Source: Burkholderiales bacterium (lineage in GTDB: Bacteria; Pseudomonadota; Gammaproteobacteria; Burkholderiales; Casimicrobiaceae). Taken from it: 64,000 nt of DNA. The notes under the pieces are model-generated. The model did no database searches. It saw only the letters and a program-made list of their open reading frames with translations, and was not told where the DNA came from. The stretch spans positions 1-64,000 of the forward strand of contig CAJPFI010000017.1 in the NCBI GenBank assembly GCA_905339295.1. The letters are read 5' to 3'. A program made the translations under genes and the position numbers. Below are positions 9,176 to 18,800 of the stretch, piece after piece. Positions within the stretch are counted from its first letter, which is position 1; the number at the start of each line of letters is the position of its first letter.

Positions 9176-12100
9176 TCATACGGTCGCGGGCGTCGCCGCG
9201 GGGGCCCCGTGGTGACGTTTCGCGATAAGCCGCGCCAGCGCCGCGATCGTGGGCTCGGCCAGAAACTCGGTGTTCTTGATGCGCAGGTCGAAGTCCCGGT
9301 GGATGGCGTGCTGAATCTGGATCGCCTCGATCGAGTCTCCGCCGAGGTCGATGAAATCGTCGTCGATGCCGATCGGCGAGATGCCCAGCGTCTTCTCCCA
9401 CAACCCGGCGAGCGCCTTCTCGACGTCGGTCTCGGCCGCCCGGTACGCCGTGGCCAGGTGCTCGCGTCCGCGCCCTTCGCCGGCCACGCGGGACCGCATC
9501 GCGGTCGTCCCGACACCTTCCGCGGCCGTGCCCATCGCGAGCACGTAGGACGGGGACTCGCTCCACGACAGGATGCGCCGGAAGACGTCGAGCCCCCACT
9601 CGACCGGGACCCCGGAGCCGTATCGCTCCTCGAACGCGCGTGCGATCGCGGCGCGCGTGCTCGTATCCGCGCGAACCTGGAAGACGATCTTGCCGATGTG
9701 CTGCGCGCGCGCCATGCGGCGGAATCCCTCCTCGGCGCGCTCGAACGGCATGACGGCCGTGGGGATCGGCACGAGCTCGCCGCGCGCGAAACGGTCCATC
9801 AGCGCGTCGAACATCGCGGGCAGCATCGGATGCCGCGCGTCGACGATCGTGCCGAGGTCGAACGCCGTGAACGACAGGTTGCGGAGGAACGGCGCGAGGC
9901 CCAGCTGCGTGCCGGCGAGGAGATCGCGCTTCCCGATCTCGATGAAGCGCCCCTGCGAGCGCAGCAGGCCCAGGCTCGCCGGGATGAACTCGCCGGCGAG
10001 CGCGTTCAGCACCACGTCGACGCCCTCGCCCCCGGTGGCCGCGCGGATCTCGTCGACGAACGCGAGCGACCTCGAGTCGTAGACGTGCTTCACGCCGAGC
10101 GAGCGCAGGTAGTCCCGCTTGTCCGGGTGGCCGGCGGTCGCGTGGATCTCGGCGCCCCTGAGGCGCGCGATCTGGATTGCCGCGAGGCCGACGCCGCCGG
10201 CCGCCGCATGGATCAGGACGCGCTCGCCGGGCGCGACGCGCGCCAGCGTCTCGAGGGCGTATTGCGCGGTCAGGAAGACGATCGGCAGGCCCGCCGCGCG
10301 GTTGAAGTCGAGGTTCGCGGGCATCGCGACGACGCTGTGCGCGCCGGTCGTGGCATGCGTGCCGAGCGACGAGCGCGCGACGGCGACCACCGCATCGCCG
10401 ACGGCGAGGTGCCGCACGCCGGGCCCGACCGCGCTGATCACGCCGCTGCACTCGCCGCCGGGCGTCATGCCGTCGGCGACGTGAGGCATCTGCCCCAGTG
10501 CCGAGAGCACGTCGCGGAAGTTGAGGCCGGCGGCGCGCACCTCGATCTGCACTTCGCCGGGCCCGGGCTCGCGCGGCGTGAACGCTGCGACGCGAAGCGA
10601 ATCGAGCTCGCCGAGTTCACCGACGACGACCTGTCGCGGACCCGTGCCTTCGCTCTCCCGGGCATGTCGCCGCTCGTGGCTCGCCTGGTCGAGTTGCGAG
10701 CCGGCGAACGGGCGCATCACGTAGCCTTCGATCTCGACCAGCGTGTTGCCGTCGGGATCGGCGATCGTGATGTCCGTGGCGATCGATGTCCCCATCGCCC
10801 GATGGGCAGCGACGGCGAGCACCTCGGGCGCGAGCCCCGCGAAGAAGCGGATGCAATCGTAGGTGTGCGGAATCGCCTCCTCGTGGATGGCGCGCGACCC
10901 GCCGGCCGTCGCGCCGTCCATGAGCGCCGGGTGCACGTCGAACTCGTCGAGGTCGCCGACGAACTCGGCCGGAAGCACGAGCCGCCCCCACGGCCGGCCG
11001 TCGTGCTCGCTCTCCTGCCGGCGCCACTTCCACCGCGGTCCGCCCGACAGATGCACGTTGCCGAACGGCGGATTGGCCGGGCGCCCCTGCCAGCTCTCGC
11101 GCGGCGGGAGGGGCGGAAGCGGGCGCGGCGTCGCCGAGGTCCGTCGCGCATAGCCGCTCGAATGCTCCTCCCACTCGTCGCGCGTGCCGAGCGGGCGCGA
11201 GCGCAGCGTGAACCGCTCGTCGTCGCGGGAGGCCGCGAAGCGAAGCTCGATCTCGGTTCCCTGCTCCGCGGTGAACAGCGGCCGCTGGAATGCGACGCGC
11301 GTTAGCTCGACCGCACCCGTTCCGGTCGAGTGGTCGAGGAACGCGGTGCGGGCAAGCTGGACGTGCGTCGTGCCCGACAGCAGCGGGTATCCGTCCAGCC
11401 GGTGGTCGTCCACCAGCCAGTGGCCGCGGCGCAGCACGCCACGGTACACGATGTCGCCGTTCTGCTCGCGCGCGCGCGCCTTGAGGATCGGGTGGTCGAG
11501 GTGATCGAACGCGACGTCGCGCGCACTGCGGCCACGCGAGGCCGCGCGCTCGGCGCCTGCATCGAGCGAGTGGCGCAGGCGGTCCGCCGCGAGGCCGACC
11601 TCCTGCCACGGCCCCCAGCCGATGGCGCACGAGAGCCCCGGCGACCGCCGCGCCCGGTTCTGCGCCAGCGCGTCGAGCACGGCGTTCGCCGCCGCGTAGT
11701 CGACCTGCCCCGGCTCCGGAAACTGCGACGCCTGCGACGAGACGTGCACGAAGCAATCGAGCGGCTCGTCGGCGACGAGCTCGTCGAGATGGAACGCGCC
11801 CATCACCTTCGCGCCGAACACGCGCGCCGCGGCCTCGCGCGTCTTTTCGATCACCGGGCTCGGCTGCAGCGCGCCGGCCGCATGGACGACGCCATGCAGT
11901 GCGCCATAGCGCGCCCGGGTCGCCTCCAGCGCGCGCGCGACTTGCGCGCGATCCGCGGTGTCGCACGCGACGATGAACACCTCCGCGCCGCGCGCGCGCA
12001 GGGCGAGGACCGCGGCGAGCGAGCGACCGATCCTGTCGTCGCGCTTCGCACGCTCGGGCCAAGCCTCCTCGGGCGGCGGCGTCCACCGCGCGGTGAGCGC

Positions 12101-15100
12101 GAGGCGCGCGCGACAAAGGTCGAACAGCGAGCCGGCGAAGACCAGCCCGAGGCCGCCGGTGCCGCCGGTGATCAGGACCACGCCGCCCTCGCGAAGTCGC
12201 GGCGCCGACTCGGCCAGCGCCGGGATCGCGTAGAGCTGCTCCGCATGGCGCGCGCCCGGTCGCAGGCACACGAGCGCCGGCGCGCCCTGCACGCCGGACT
12301 CGCCGAGCACGGCATCGGTCAGCCAACCGGGCACCGCAGCATCGTCGTGGCTCGGAACGTCGACGACGCGCATGCGGAGCCCTGGAATCTCGAGCGGGAT
12401 GTCGCGGCTCGCGCCCAGGAGCGCCGCCTTCTCGGCGTGGCGCTGGCCGGGTTCGCCGTCCAGCTTCGCGATTCCGTCGCCGACCACCAGCACGTCGAGG
12501 CCGTGGCATATGCCCTGGTCGTGCGCGGCCTGCGTCAGCGCCACCAACGAGTGGAAGCCCGCGCGCGACGCCGTGTCGAATGCCGCCGCGGTGTTGTGCG
12601 GACCCGCGGTTCCGGTGATCGATCCGAGGTGGACGACGTGCGGCACTTTCCCGGCGCTCGTCGCCATGCAGCGGGCGAACACCTCGCTCCAGTCCTCGCG
12701 CGCATCGGGGCGGATGCGGAACCGATGCTCGTCGATGCGCTCGAACGCATCGCCTGGCACGAGCGTCATGACCGGGACGCCATCGGCGGCGAGCCGGTCG
12801 CGCAATGCGGCCGCGAGGCCCGGCTCCGCGCCGAGGACGATCCGCGGACGCGCGCGATCGGGCGGAGCCTCGGCGGAGAGCGGATCTTCGCGGAAGCCGC
12901 GCTCGTAGAGCATCTTGCGCGTGTCGGGCGGGGGGCTCGCTTCGCCGTCGCGCCAATGACGGATGCGCTGGAACGGGTAGGTGGGCAGCGTAACGAGGTC
13001 GCGCCGCTCGCCGGCTTCCGCGGCGCGCCAGTCGACGTCGACGCCCGCGCACCACAGGCCGCCGAGCGCCGCGCGTGCCGCCGCGCCCTCGCCGTCGCGC
13101 GATGTCGTTGGCAGGGCCGCGAAGACACGCGCCTGCGCGTCGTGCCTGCGGATCAGGTCGCCGAGCGCGGAGCCCGGGCCCAGCTCGACGAACGCGGGAT
13201 GGGACAACGCGAGCAGATGCTCCGCGCCCGGCGAGAAGCGCACCGGATGGCGGATGTGGTCGGACCAGTAGACGGGATCGGTCGCCTGCGCGGCCGTCAG
13301 CGGAACGCCCGTTGCATTGGAGATCACCGGGATCGTCGGCGCGGAAAGGGTGATGTCGGCGAGCACGCGCGCAAACGCGGGCAGCGCCGGTTCCATCATC
13401 CGCGAATGGAACGCATGCGAGGTCTCGATGCGTTGCGTACCGACGCCTTCGCGTTCGAGCGCCTCGCAGAAGTCCGCGACAGCCGGGGTCGGACCGGACA
13501 CCACCGAGATCGACGGCGCATTGACCGCGGCGATCTCGAGCGCAGCGGGGAGCCGCGGCGCGAGCTGCATCTCGGGCAGGAAGACGGCGGCCATCGATCC
13601 CGGCTCGCAATCCTGCATCAGCCGTGCGCGGGCCGCCACCAGCTTCAGGCCATCGGCGAGCGAGAACACGCCCGCGAGGCACGCCGCCACCAGCTCGCCC
13701 AGCGAATGGCCGAGCATCGCCGCGGGAGTCACGCCCCAGGACATGAACAGGCGCGCCGTCGCGTAGCCGACGACGAAAAGCGCGGGCTGCGCATTGGCGG
13801 TGCGGCGCAGGAACTCGCCGTTGTCGGCGTCGGCGCCGCGCGACTCGCCGTATCCCAGCAGCGCGCGGATGTCGACGTCCAGCGCGGGCGCGAGCGACTC
13901 CGCGCATTCGTCGACGATTCCGCGGAACAGCGGTTCCGCCGCGTAGAGCTCCCGCCCCGCGCCGCGCCGCTGCGATCCCTGCCCCGGAAACAGGAACACC
14001 GGCGTGGCGCCGGACGCAGGGGCGACGTCCGACGCAAGGGGACGGCGGAACGTGCGCCCGGCGGATGCCAGCGTCGGCCCGTCCGCGAGGAAGCATGCGC
14101 GGTGCGCGAACGCGCGGCGCCCGACCTGAAGCGTGTGCGCGACATCGGCTGCGAGGAGCTCGGGGTGGCCGTCGAGGTGCGCCTGGAGGTCGCCGACGCG
14201 ACGCGCGAGCGCCGACTGGCTGCGGGCGGAGACGGGCAACAGCGGCATCCCGCGCGACGAGGGACGCGACGGCTCGGGCCGATGCTCTTCGAGCACCACG
14301 TGGACGTTCGACCCGCCGAAGCCGAACGACGAGACGGCCGCGCGCCGCGGCGCCGATCCCGCGTCCCAGCGGCGCGCGTCGGCATGGACGAAGAACGGGC
14401 TCCCGGCGAAATCGATGCGCGGATTCGGGCGACCGAAGTTCGCGAGCGGCGGCAGCGTGCGATGCTCCAGCGCGAGGCAGGCCTTGATCAGGCTCGCGAC
14501 GCCGGCGCCGCAACGCAGGTGACCGACGTTCCCCTTCACCGATCCCAGCGAGCAGAATCCGGTGCGGCCGGTGTGGCGCCGGTAGACCTCGGTCAGCGCC
14601 GCGACCTCGACCGGATCGCCGAGTCGCGTTCCGGTGCCGTGCGCCTCGACGTAGCCGATCGTGTCCGGCGACACGCCGGCGTCGCGCAGCGCCGCCTCGA
14701 TCGCGATGATCTGGCCTTCGGCGCTGGGCGCGACGAAGCTTTCCTTGCCCGGCGGGTTGCCGTCGTTGCTCGACGCCGAGCCGCGGATGATCGCGTGGAT
14801 CGGATTGCCCGCGGCGAGCGCATCGGCGAGCGGTCGCAGCGCCACCACGCCCGCGCCGCTGCCGAAGATCGTCCCGTCGGCCTCCGCGTCGAACGGCCGC
14901 AACCGTCCGGATGGCGAATGCATGCCCTCGACGCCGGCGATGTATCCGGAAACGCGCGGCAGCAGGATGGTCGAGCCCCCGGCCAGCGCGACTTCGCATT
15001 CCCCGCGACGAAGGCTCTGCACCGCGAGGTCTACCGCCATCAGCGACGTGGCGCAGGCCGCCATCACGCCGAAGCTCGGCCCGGTCAGGTCGAGCTTGTG

Positions 15101-15622
15101 CGAGACCCGCGTCGTCAGGAAATCGAGCGAGTTGCCGATGCGAACGGGCAGGCTCAGGCCGACATCGCGGCGCACCTCGTCGTTCGTGTCGAGCACCAGC
15201 TGCTGGTAGTTGCCCTCGTATCCGCCGAAGACCCCGGTGACCGGCGCCGACCTTCCGGGTACGACGCCCGCGCTCTCGAGGCACTCCCAGGCGCACTCGA
15301 GGAACAGGCGGTGCGCCGGATCGGTGAGCCCCGCCTCGCGCGCGGACATGTCGAAGAACTCGGCATCGAAATGCTCGACGTCGTCCAGCGTCGGCTTCGC
15401 GCACACGTAGTCCGGATGCGAGAGGACCTCCTGACTCACCCCGGCGAGCCTCAGCGCCGCGGCCGTGGGGCGGCTCAGGCAGTCCCGGCCTTCGACCAGG
15501 TTGCGCCAGAAGCGCGCGAGCGTGGTCGCTCCGGGCACGCGCAGGCTCATGCCGATCACCGCGATCGGCGCGGCGGGCGAGGTTCCGGCGGGCGTTGCGG
15601 GCATGTCCGAGGATTCGTTCAT
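9176..15622 (-). CDS. Type I modular PKS, one fully reducing module: KS-AT-KR-DH-ER-ACP
   Basis: A 2148-aa single-module polyketide synthase. KS (about 1-440) has its Cys near residue 190 (MAACATSL) and both His motifs (EAHGTGT, GNVGHL). AT (about 515-830) has GHSLGE near 636 and HAFHS, which predicts malonyl-CoA. KR (about 1140-1340) has GGTGGLG near 1150 and the S/Y/N set (HVSSQAS, DYAAAN) but no LDD motif. DH (about 1375-1670) has His at DDHRLDG near 1407 and Asp at HPALMDG near 1566. ER (about 1690-2010) has AAAGGVGLAA near 1811. ACP has GGDS near 2097. The order KR-DH-ER is unusual; modular PKSs normally run DH-ER-KR. There is no loading module and no internal TE; a separate TE gene follows. 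Confidence 0.93.
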   Translation of the reverse strand: MNESSDMPATPAGTSPAAPIAVIGMSLRVPGATTLARFWRNLVEGRDCLSRPTAAALRLAGVSQEVLSHPDYVCAKPTLDDVEHFDAEFFDMSAREAGLTDPAHRLFLECAWECLESAGVVPGRSAPVTGVFGGYEGNYQQLVLDTNDEVRRDVGLSLPVRIGNSLDFLTTRVSHKLDLTGPSFGVMAACATSLMAVDLAVQSLRRGECEVALAGGSTILLPRVSGYIAGVEGMHSPSGRLRPFDAEADGTIFGSGAGVVALRPLADALAAGNPIHAIIRGSASSNDGNPPGKESFVAPSAEGQIIAIEAALRDAGVSPDTIGYVEAHGTGTRLGDPVEVAALTEVYRRHTGRTGFCSLGSVKGNVGHLRCGAGVASLIKACLALEHRTLPPLANFGRPNPRIDFAGSPFFVHADARRWDAGSAPRRAAVSSFGFGGSNVHVVLEEHRPEPSRPSSRGMPLLPVSARSQSALARRVGDLQAHLDGHPELLAADVAHTLQVGRRAFAHRACFLADGPTLASAGRTFRRPLASDVAPASGATPVFLFPGQGSQRRGAGRELYAAEPLFRGIVDECAESLAPALDVDIRALLGYGESRGADADNGEFLRRTANAQPALFVVGYATARLFMSWGVTPAAMLGHSLGELVAACLAGVFSLADGLKLVAARARLMQDCEPGSMAAVFLPEMQLAPRLPAALEIAAVNAPSISVVSGPTPAVADFCEALEREGVGTQRIETSHAFHSRMMEPALPAFARVLADITLSAPTIPVISNATGVPLTAAQATDPVYWSDHIRHPVRFSPGAEHLLALSHPAFVELGPGSALGDLIRRHDAQARVFAALPTTSRDGEGAAARAALGGLWCAGVDVDWRAAEAGERRDLVTLPTYPFQRIRHWRDGEASPPPDTRKMLYERGFREDPLSAEAPPDRARPRIVLGAEPGLAAALRDRLAADGVPVMTLVPGDAFERIDEHRFRIRPDAREDWSEVFARCMATSAGKVPHVVHLGSITGTAGPHNTAAAFDTASRAGFHSLVALTQAAHDQGICHGLDVLVVGDGIAKLDGEPGQRHAEKAALLGASRDIPLEIPGLRMRVVDVPSHDDAAVPGWLTDAVLGESGVQGAPALVCLRPGARHAEQLYAIPALAESAPRLREGGVVLITGGTGGLGLVFAGSLFDLCRARLALTARWTPPPEEAWPERAKRDDRIGRSLAAVLALRARGAEVFIVACDTADRAQVARALEATRARYGALHGVVHAAGALQPSPVIEKTREAAARVFGAKVMGAFHLDELVADEPLDCFVHVSSQASQFPEPGQVDYAAANAVLDALAQNRARRSPGLSCAIGWGPWQEVGLAADRLRHSLDAGAERAASRGRSARDVAFDHLDHPILKARAREQNGDIVYRGVLRRGHWLVDDHRLDGYPLLSGTTHVQLARTAFLDHSTGTGAVELTRVAFQRPLFTAEQGTEIELRFAASRDDERFTLRSRPLGTRDEWEEHSSGYARRTSATPRPLPPLPPRESWQGRPANPPFGNVHLSGGPRWKWRRQESEHDGRPWGRLVLPAEFVGDLDEFDVHPALMDGATAGGSRAIHEEAIPHTYDCIRFFAGLAPEVLAVAAHRAMGTSIATDITIADPDGNTLVEIEGYVMRPFAGSQLDQASHERRHARESEGTGPRQVVVGELGELDSLRVAAFTPREPGPGEVQIEVRAAGLNFRDVLSALGQMPHVADGMTPGGECSGVISAVGPGVRHLAVGDAVVAVARSSLGTHATTGAHSVVAMPANLDFNRAAGLPIVFLTAQYALETLARVAPGERVLIHAAAGGVGLAAIQIARLRGAEIHATAGHPDKRDYLRSLGVKHVYDSRSLAFVDEIRAATGGEGVDVVLNALAGEFIPASLGLLRSQGRFIEIGKRDLLAGTQLGLAPFLRNLSFTAFDLGTIVDARHPMLPAMFDALMDRFARGELVPIPTAVMPFERAEEGFRRMARAQHIGKIVFQVRADTSTRAAIARAFEERYGSGVPVEWGLDVFRRILSWSESPSYVLAMGTAAEGVGTTAMRSRVAGEGRGREHLATAYRAAETDVEKALAGLWEKTLGISPIGIDDDFIDLGGDSIEAIQIQHAIHRDFDLRIKNTEFLAEPTIAALARLIAKRHHGAPAATPATV

Positions 15623-15814
15623 GGGGAGGGGCTGTTACGGCCGGACCGGAGATGTCGCCGGACGCCGATTCGTTCGACGCGGATGGTACTGAGCCACGAC
15701 GCGGAACGCACGCCGTGCGGCAAAAGTAGTGGCGTGCGTACGCCGCGGCTCCCCCCGCTCCGTCCGGCCGGGAGACATCCTTCGCGCGTCCGCGTCGGGC
15801 TCGGCACCCGCCTG

Positions 15815-18800
15815 TTACGCCGGCACCTCGGACGCACGCTCGACGACGCCGCCGATCACGCGCGCGAGTTCCGCGAGATGGCGGGTGATCATCGTGACAT
15901 GCCCACCCGGGAGGACGTGGCCCTCCCAGGTCCGCACGAATCGGGACCATCCCGCGTCGGGCGCGGCAGCTCGCCACTCCTCCGCCTGCACGACGACCGC
16001 ATGGCCGTCCAACGGCGCGCCGGCGTAGGCGTCGATCGCACGAGTGTAGCGCAACTCGATCTCGGACAGGCGGTCGCGCGACGCGAGCACGTGCGCCCGC
16101 CCCGCGGCGTCGAACTTGACGTACGTGCCGCCGGCGGACGGCTCGGCGCCCGGTGCAGGCGCGCGCGACTCGATCAGCACGACGGCGGGGACCGCGTCGC
16201 CCGCGGCGACGAGCTGGCGCGCCATCTCGAAGGCGACCAGGGCGCCGTTGCAGTGCCCGCCGATCACGTAGGGCCCCGCGGGCCGGAACGTGCGCAACGC
16301 ACGGATGCGATCGGCGGCCATCGCCTCGATCGTCTCGGGCACCGCGTCGCCGGTGAGCCCGTGCGGATGCACGATCAGCGTCGGCTGATCGGGGCCAAGG
16401 GCGCGTGCCAGCGCGAGACTGTAGAAGCCTCCTGCCTGGAAGTCCCCGTGCAGGAACACGAACGGGGGTCTCGATCCCCGCCCGTTGACGACGACGATCG
16501 GCGCGTTCGCATCGGGCGCCCCGTCGCGCAGCGCATTCGCAAGGCCGGCGATCGTGTCGTCGGCGAACATCGCCGTGAGCGGCACGGCAAGCCCGGTCTC
16601 GCGCTCGATCGTGTCGACGAGGCGCGCGGCGAGCAGCGAGTGGCCGCCGATCTCGAAGAAGTGGTCGAACACGCCGATGCCGCGGATCCCGAGCAGGTCC
16701 TCCCAGATGCGGACGAGCACGCCTTCGAACATGTCGCGCGGCGGGACCGGGACGCCGTCGGCCGGACGCGCCGTGGCGCCGGGCTCCGGCAGCGCGCGAT
16801 GGTCGACCTTGCCGTTGGCGGTGAGCGGCAGCGCCGGCATCCAGACCGTCGCCGCGGGAAGCATGTAGTCGGGAAGCACGCGGCGCAGGTCACGGCGCAG
16901 GTTTGCCGGGGGCGGCCCCCCGGCGTTCGCGGACACGAGCCACGCGACGATCCGGCGCGTATCCGTGGTCGCGCCCCGAGCGAGCACCACCGCGTCGCGC
17001 ACGTAGGGAAGCCGCGCGATCGCGCTTTCGATCTCGGCGAGCTCGATGCGGTGACCGCGGATCTTCACCTGGCGATCGAGGCGTCCCATGAACTCGACGG
17101 CGCCGTCCGCGCGGCAGCGCGCGCGGTCGCCGGTGCGGTAGAGCCGGGCGGCAGGATCGGCGTCGAACGGGTGCGGCACGAACCGCTCGGCGGTGAGCTC
17201 CGGCGGGCCGAGGTAGCCGCGCGCGAGACCCGGCCCGCCGACGTGGATCTCGCCCGGGACGCCGACAGGGACCGGCTCGCGCTCGCCGTCGAGGATCACC
17301 ACCTCGGTGTTGGCGATCGGCCGGCCGATCGGGATCGTCGCCCGCTCGGCGTCGTCCGCGCGCACCTCGTGCCAGGTCGCGAACGTCGTCGCCTCGGTCG
17401 GGCCGTAGACGTGCACGAGCCGCGCGGGCGGTCCGGCGCGCATCACGTCGCGCACCCACCGCGGCTCGACAGCCTCCCCGCCGAACAACACCTGCCGGCA
17501 GCCCGCGAACGCGTCGGGGACCTCCCGCGCGACCGCGTTGAACAACGCCGTCGTCAGGAAAAGCGTCGTCACGCCGTTCGCGCGCAGCGCCGCGGCGAGC
17601 GATCGCGGCGCGAGCGCGGTGGCCTTGTCGACCGGCACGAGGGACGCGCCGTTGAGCAGCGCGCCCCAGATCTCGAACGTCGCCGCGTCGAATGCCGGGT
17701 TCGAGAGGTGGGCCACCACGTCGTCCGGGCCGAGCCGCACGTAGTCGGTGCCGCACACGAGGCGCACGACGGCGCGGTGCGGAATCAGCACGCCTTTCGG
17801 GTTGCCGGTCGAGCCCGACGTGTACATCACGTACGCGATGTCGTCGGCGCGGCCTCCGGTCTCGACGTTGCCGCCGCGTCGCCGCGCGATCCGCGTTGCG
17901 TCGCGGTCGATGCAGACGACGCGATGGCCGCCGACCGGCAGGCGCGACGACAGGCGCTCCGTCGTGAGCACCAGCGTGACCGACGCGTCCGCGAGCATCG
18001 CGCGCAGCCGCTCGACGGGAACCTCCGGGTCGAGCGGCAGGTAGGCGGCTCCCGCCTTGAGGGTCGCGAGCAGGCCGACGACGAGGTCCGATCCGCGCTC
18101 GAGGCAGACGCCCACGCGCCGCGGCGAGTCCAGCCCGGCGGCGTCGAGTTCGCGAGCGAGCCGGTTCGCCCGCGCGTCGAGCTCCCGGTAGGAGAGCGGC
18201 CCGTCCGCGTCGACCACGGCGACGGCGTCCGGCCGCACCGCGGCCTGGACCTCGAACAGCCGCTCGATCCGCGCCGTTTCCGGGTAGGGCGACCGCGTGC
18301 GCGTGCCTTCGGCCAGGCGCCGCTCGCGCTCCTCCGCGTCCTGGAGCGCCAGGCGCCCGATGCGCTGCCGCGGATCGGTCACGATCGACGAGAGCAGCGT
18401 CCTGAACTGGAGCGCCATGCGCTCGACGGTCGGCGCCTCGAACAGCGAGACGGCGAAGTCGATGCTTCCGCGAAGCACGCCCGCGGCTTCAGTCAGCGTG
18501 AGAGACAGGTCGAACTTCGCGTCGTCGCCGCCGAGGCCGTCGATCTCCTCGACGATCAGCCCGGGCAGGCGCCATGGCGCCTGCCCCGCGTTGTGCAGCG
18601 CGAACGACACCTGGAACAGCGGATGGCGCGATGCCGTCCGCACGGGCGCGAGCTCCATCACGAGCTTCTCGAACGGCAGCTCCTGATGCTCGTACGCCTC
18701 GAGCGCACGCCGACGCACGCGGCCGAGCAGCACGTCGAACCCCGGCTGGCCGCTCAGGTCCCCGCGCATCACGAGCATGTTGACGAAGAATCCGATCAGC

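Noticed and set aside
10617-15977. Second long minus-strand frame of 1786 codons within the PKS gene
   Set aside because: Out of frame with the KS-AT-KR-DH-ER-ACP protein and lacking any motif.
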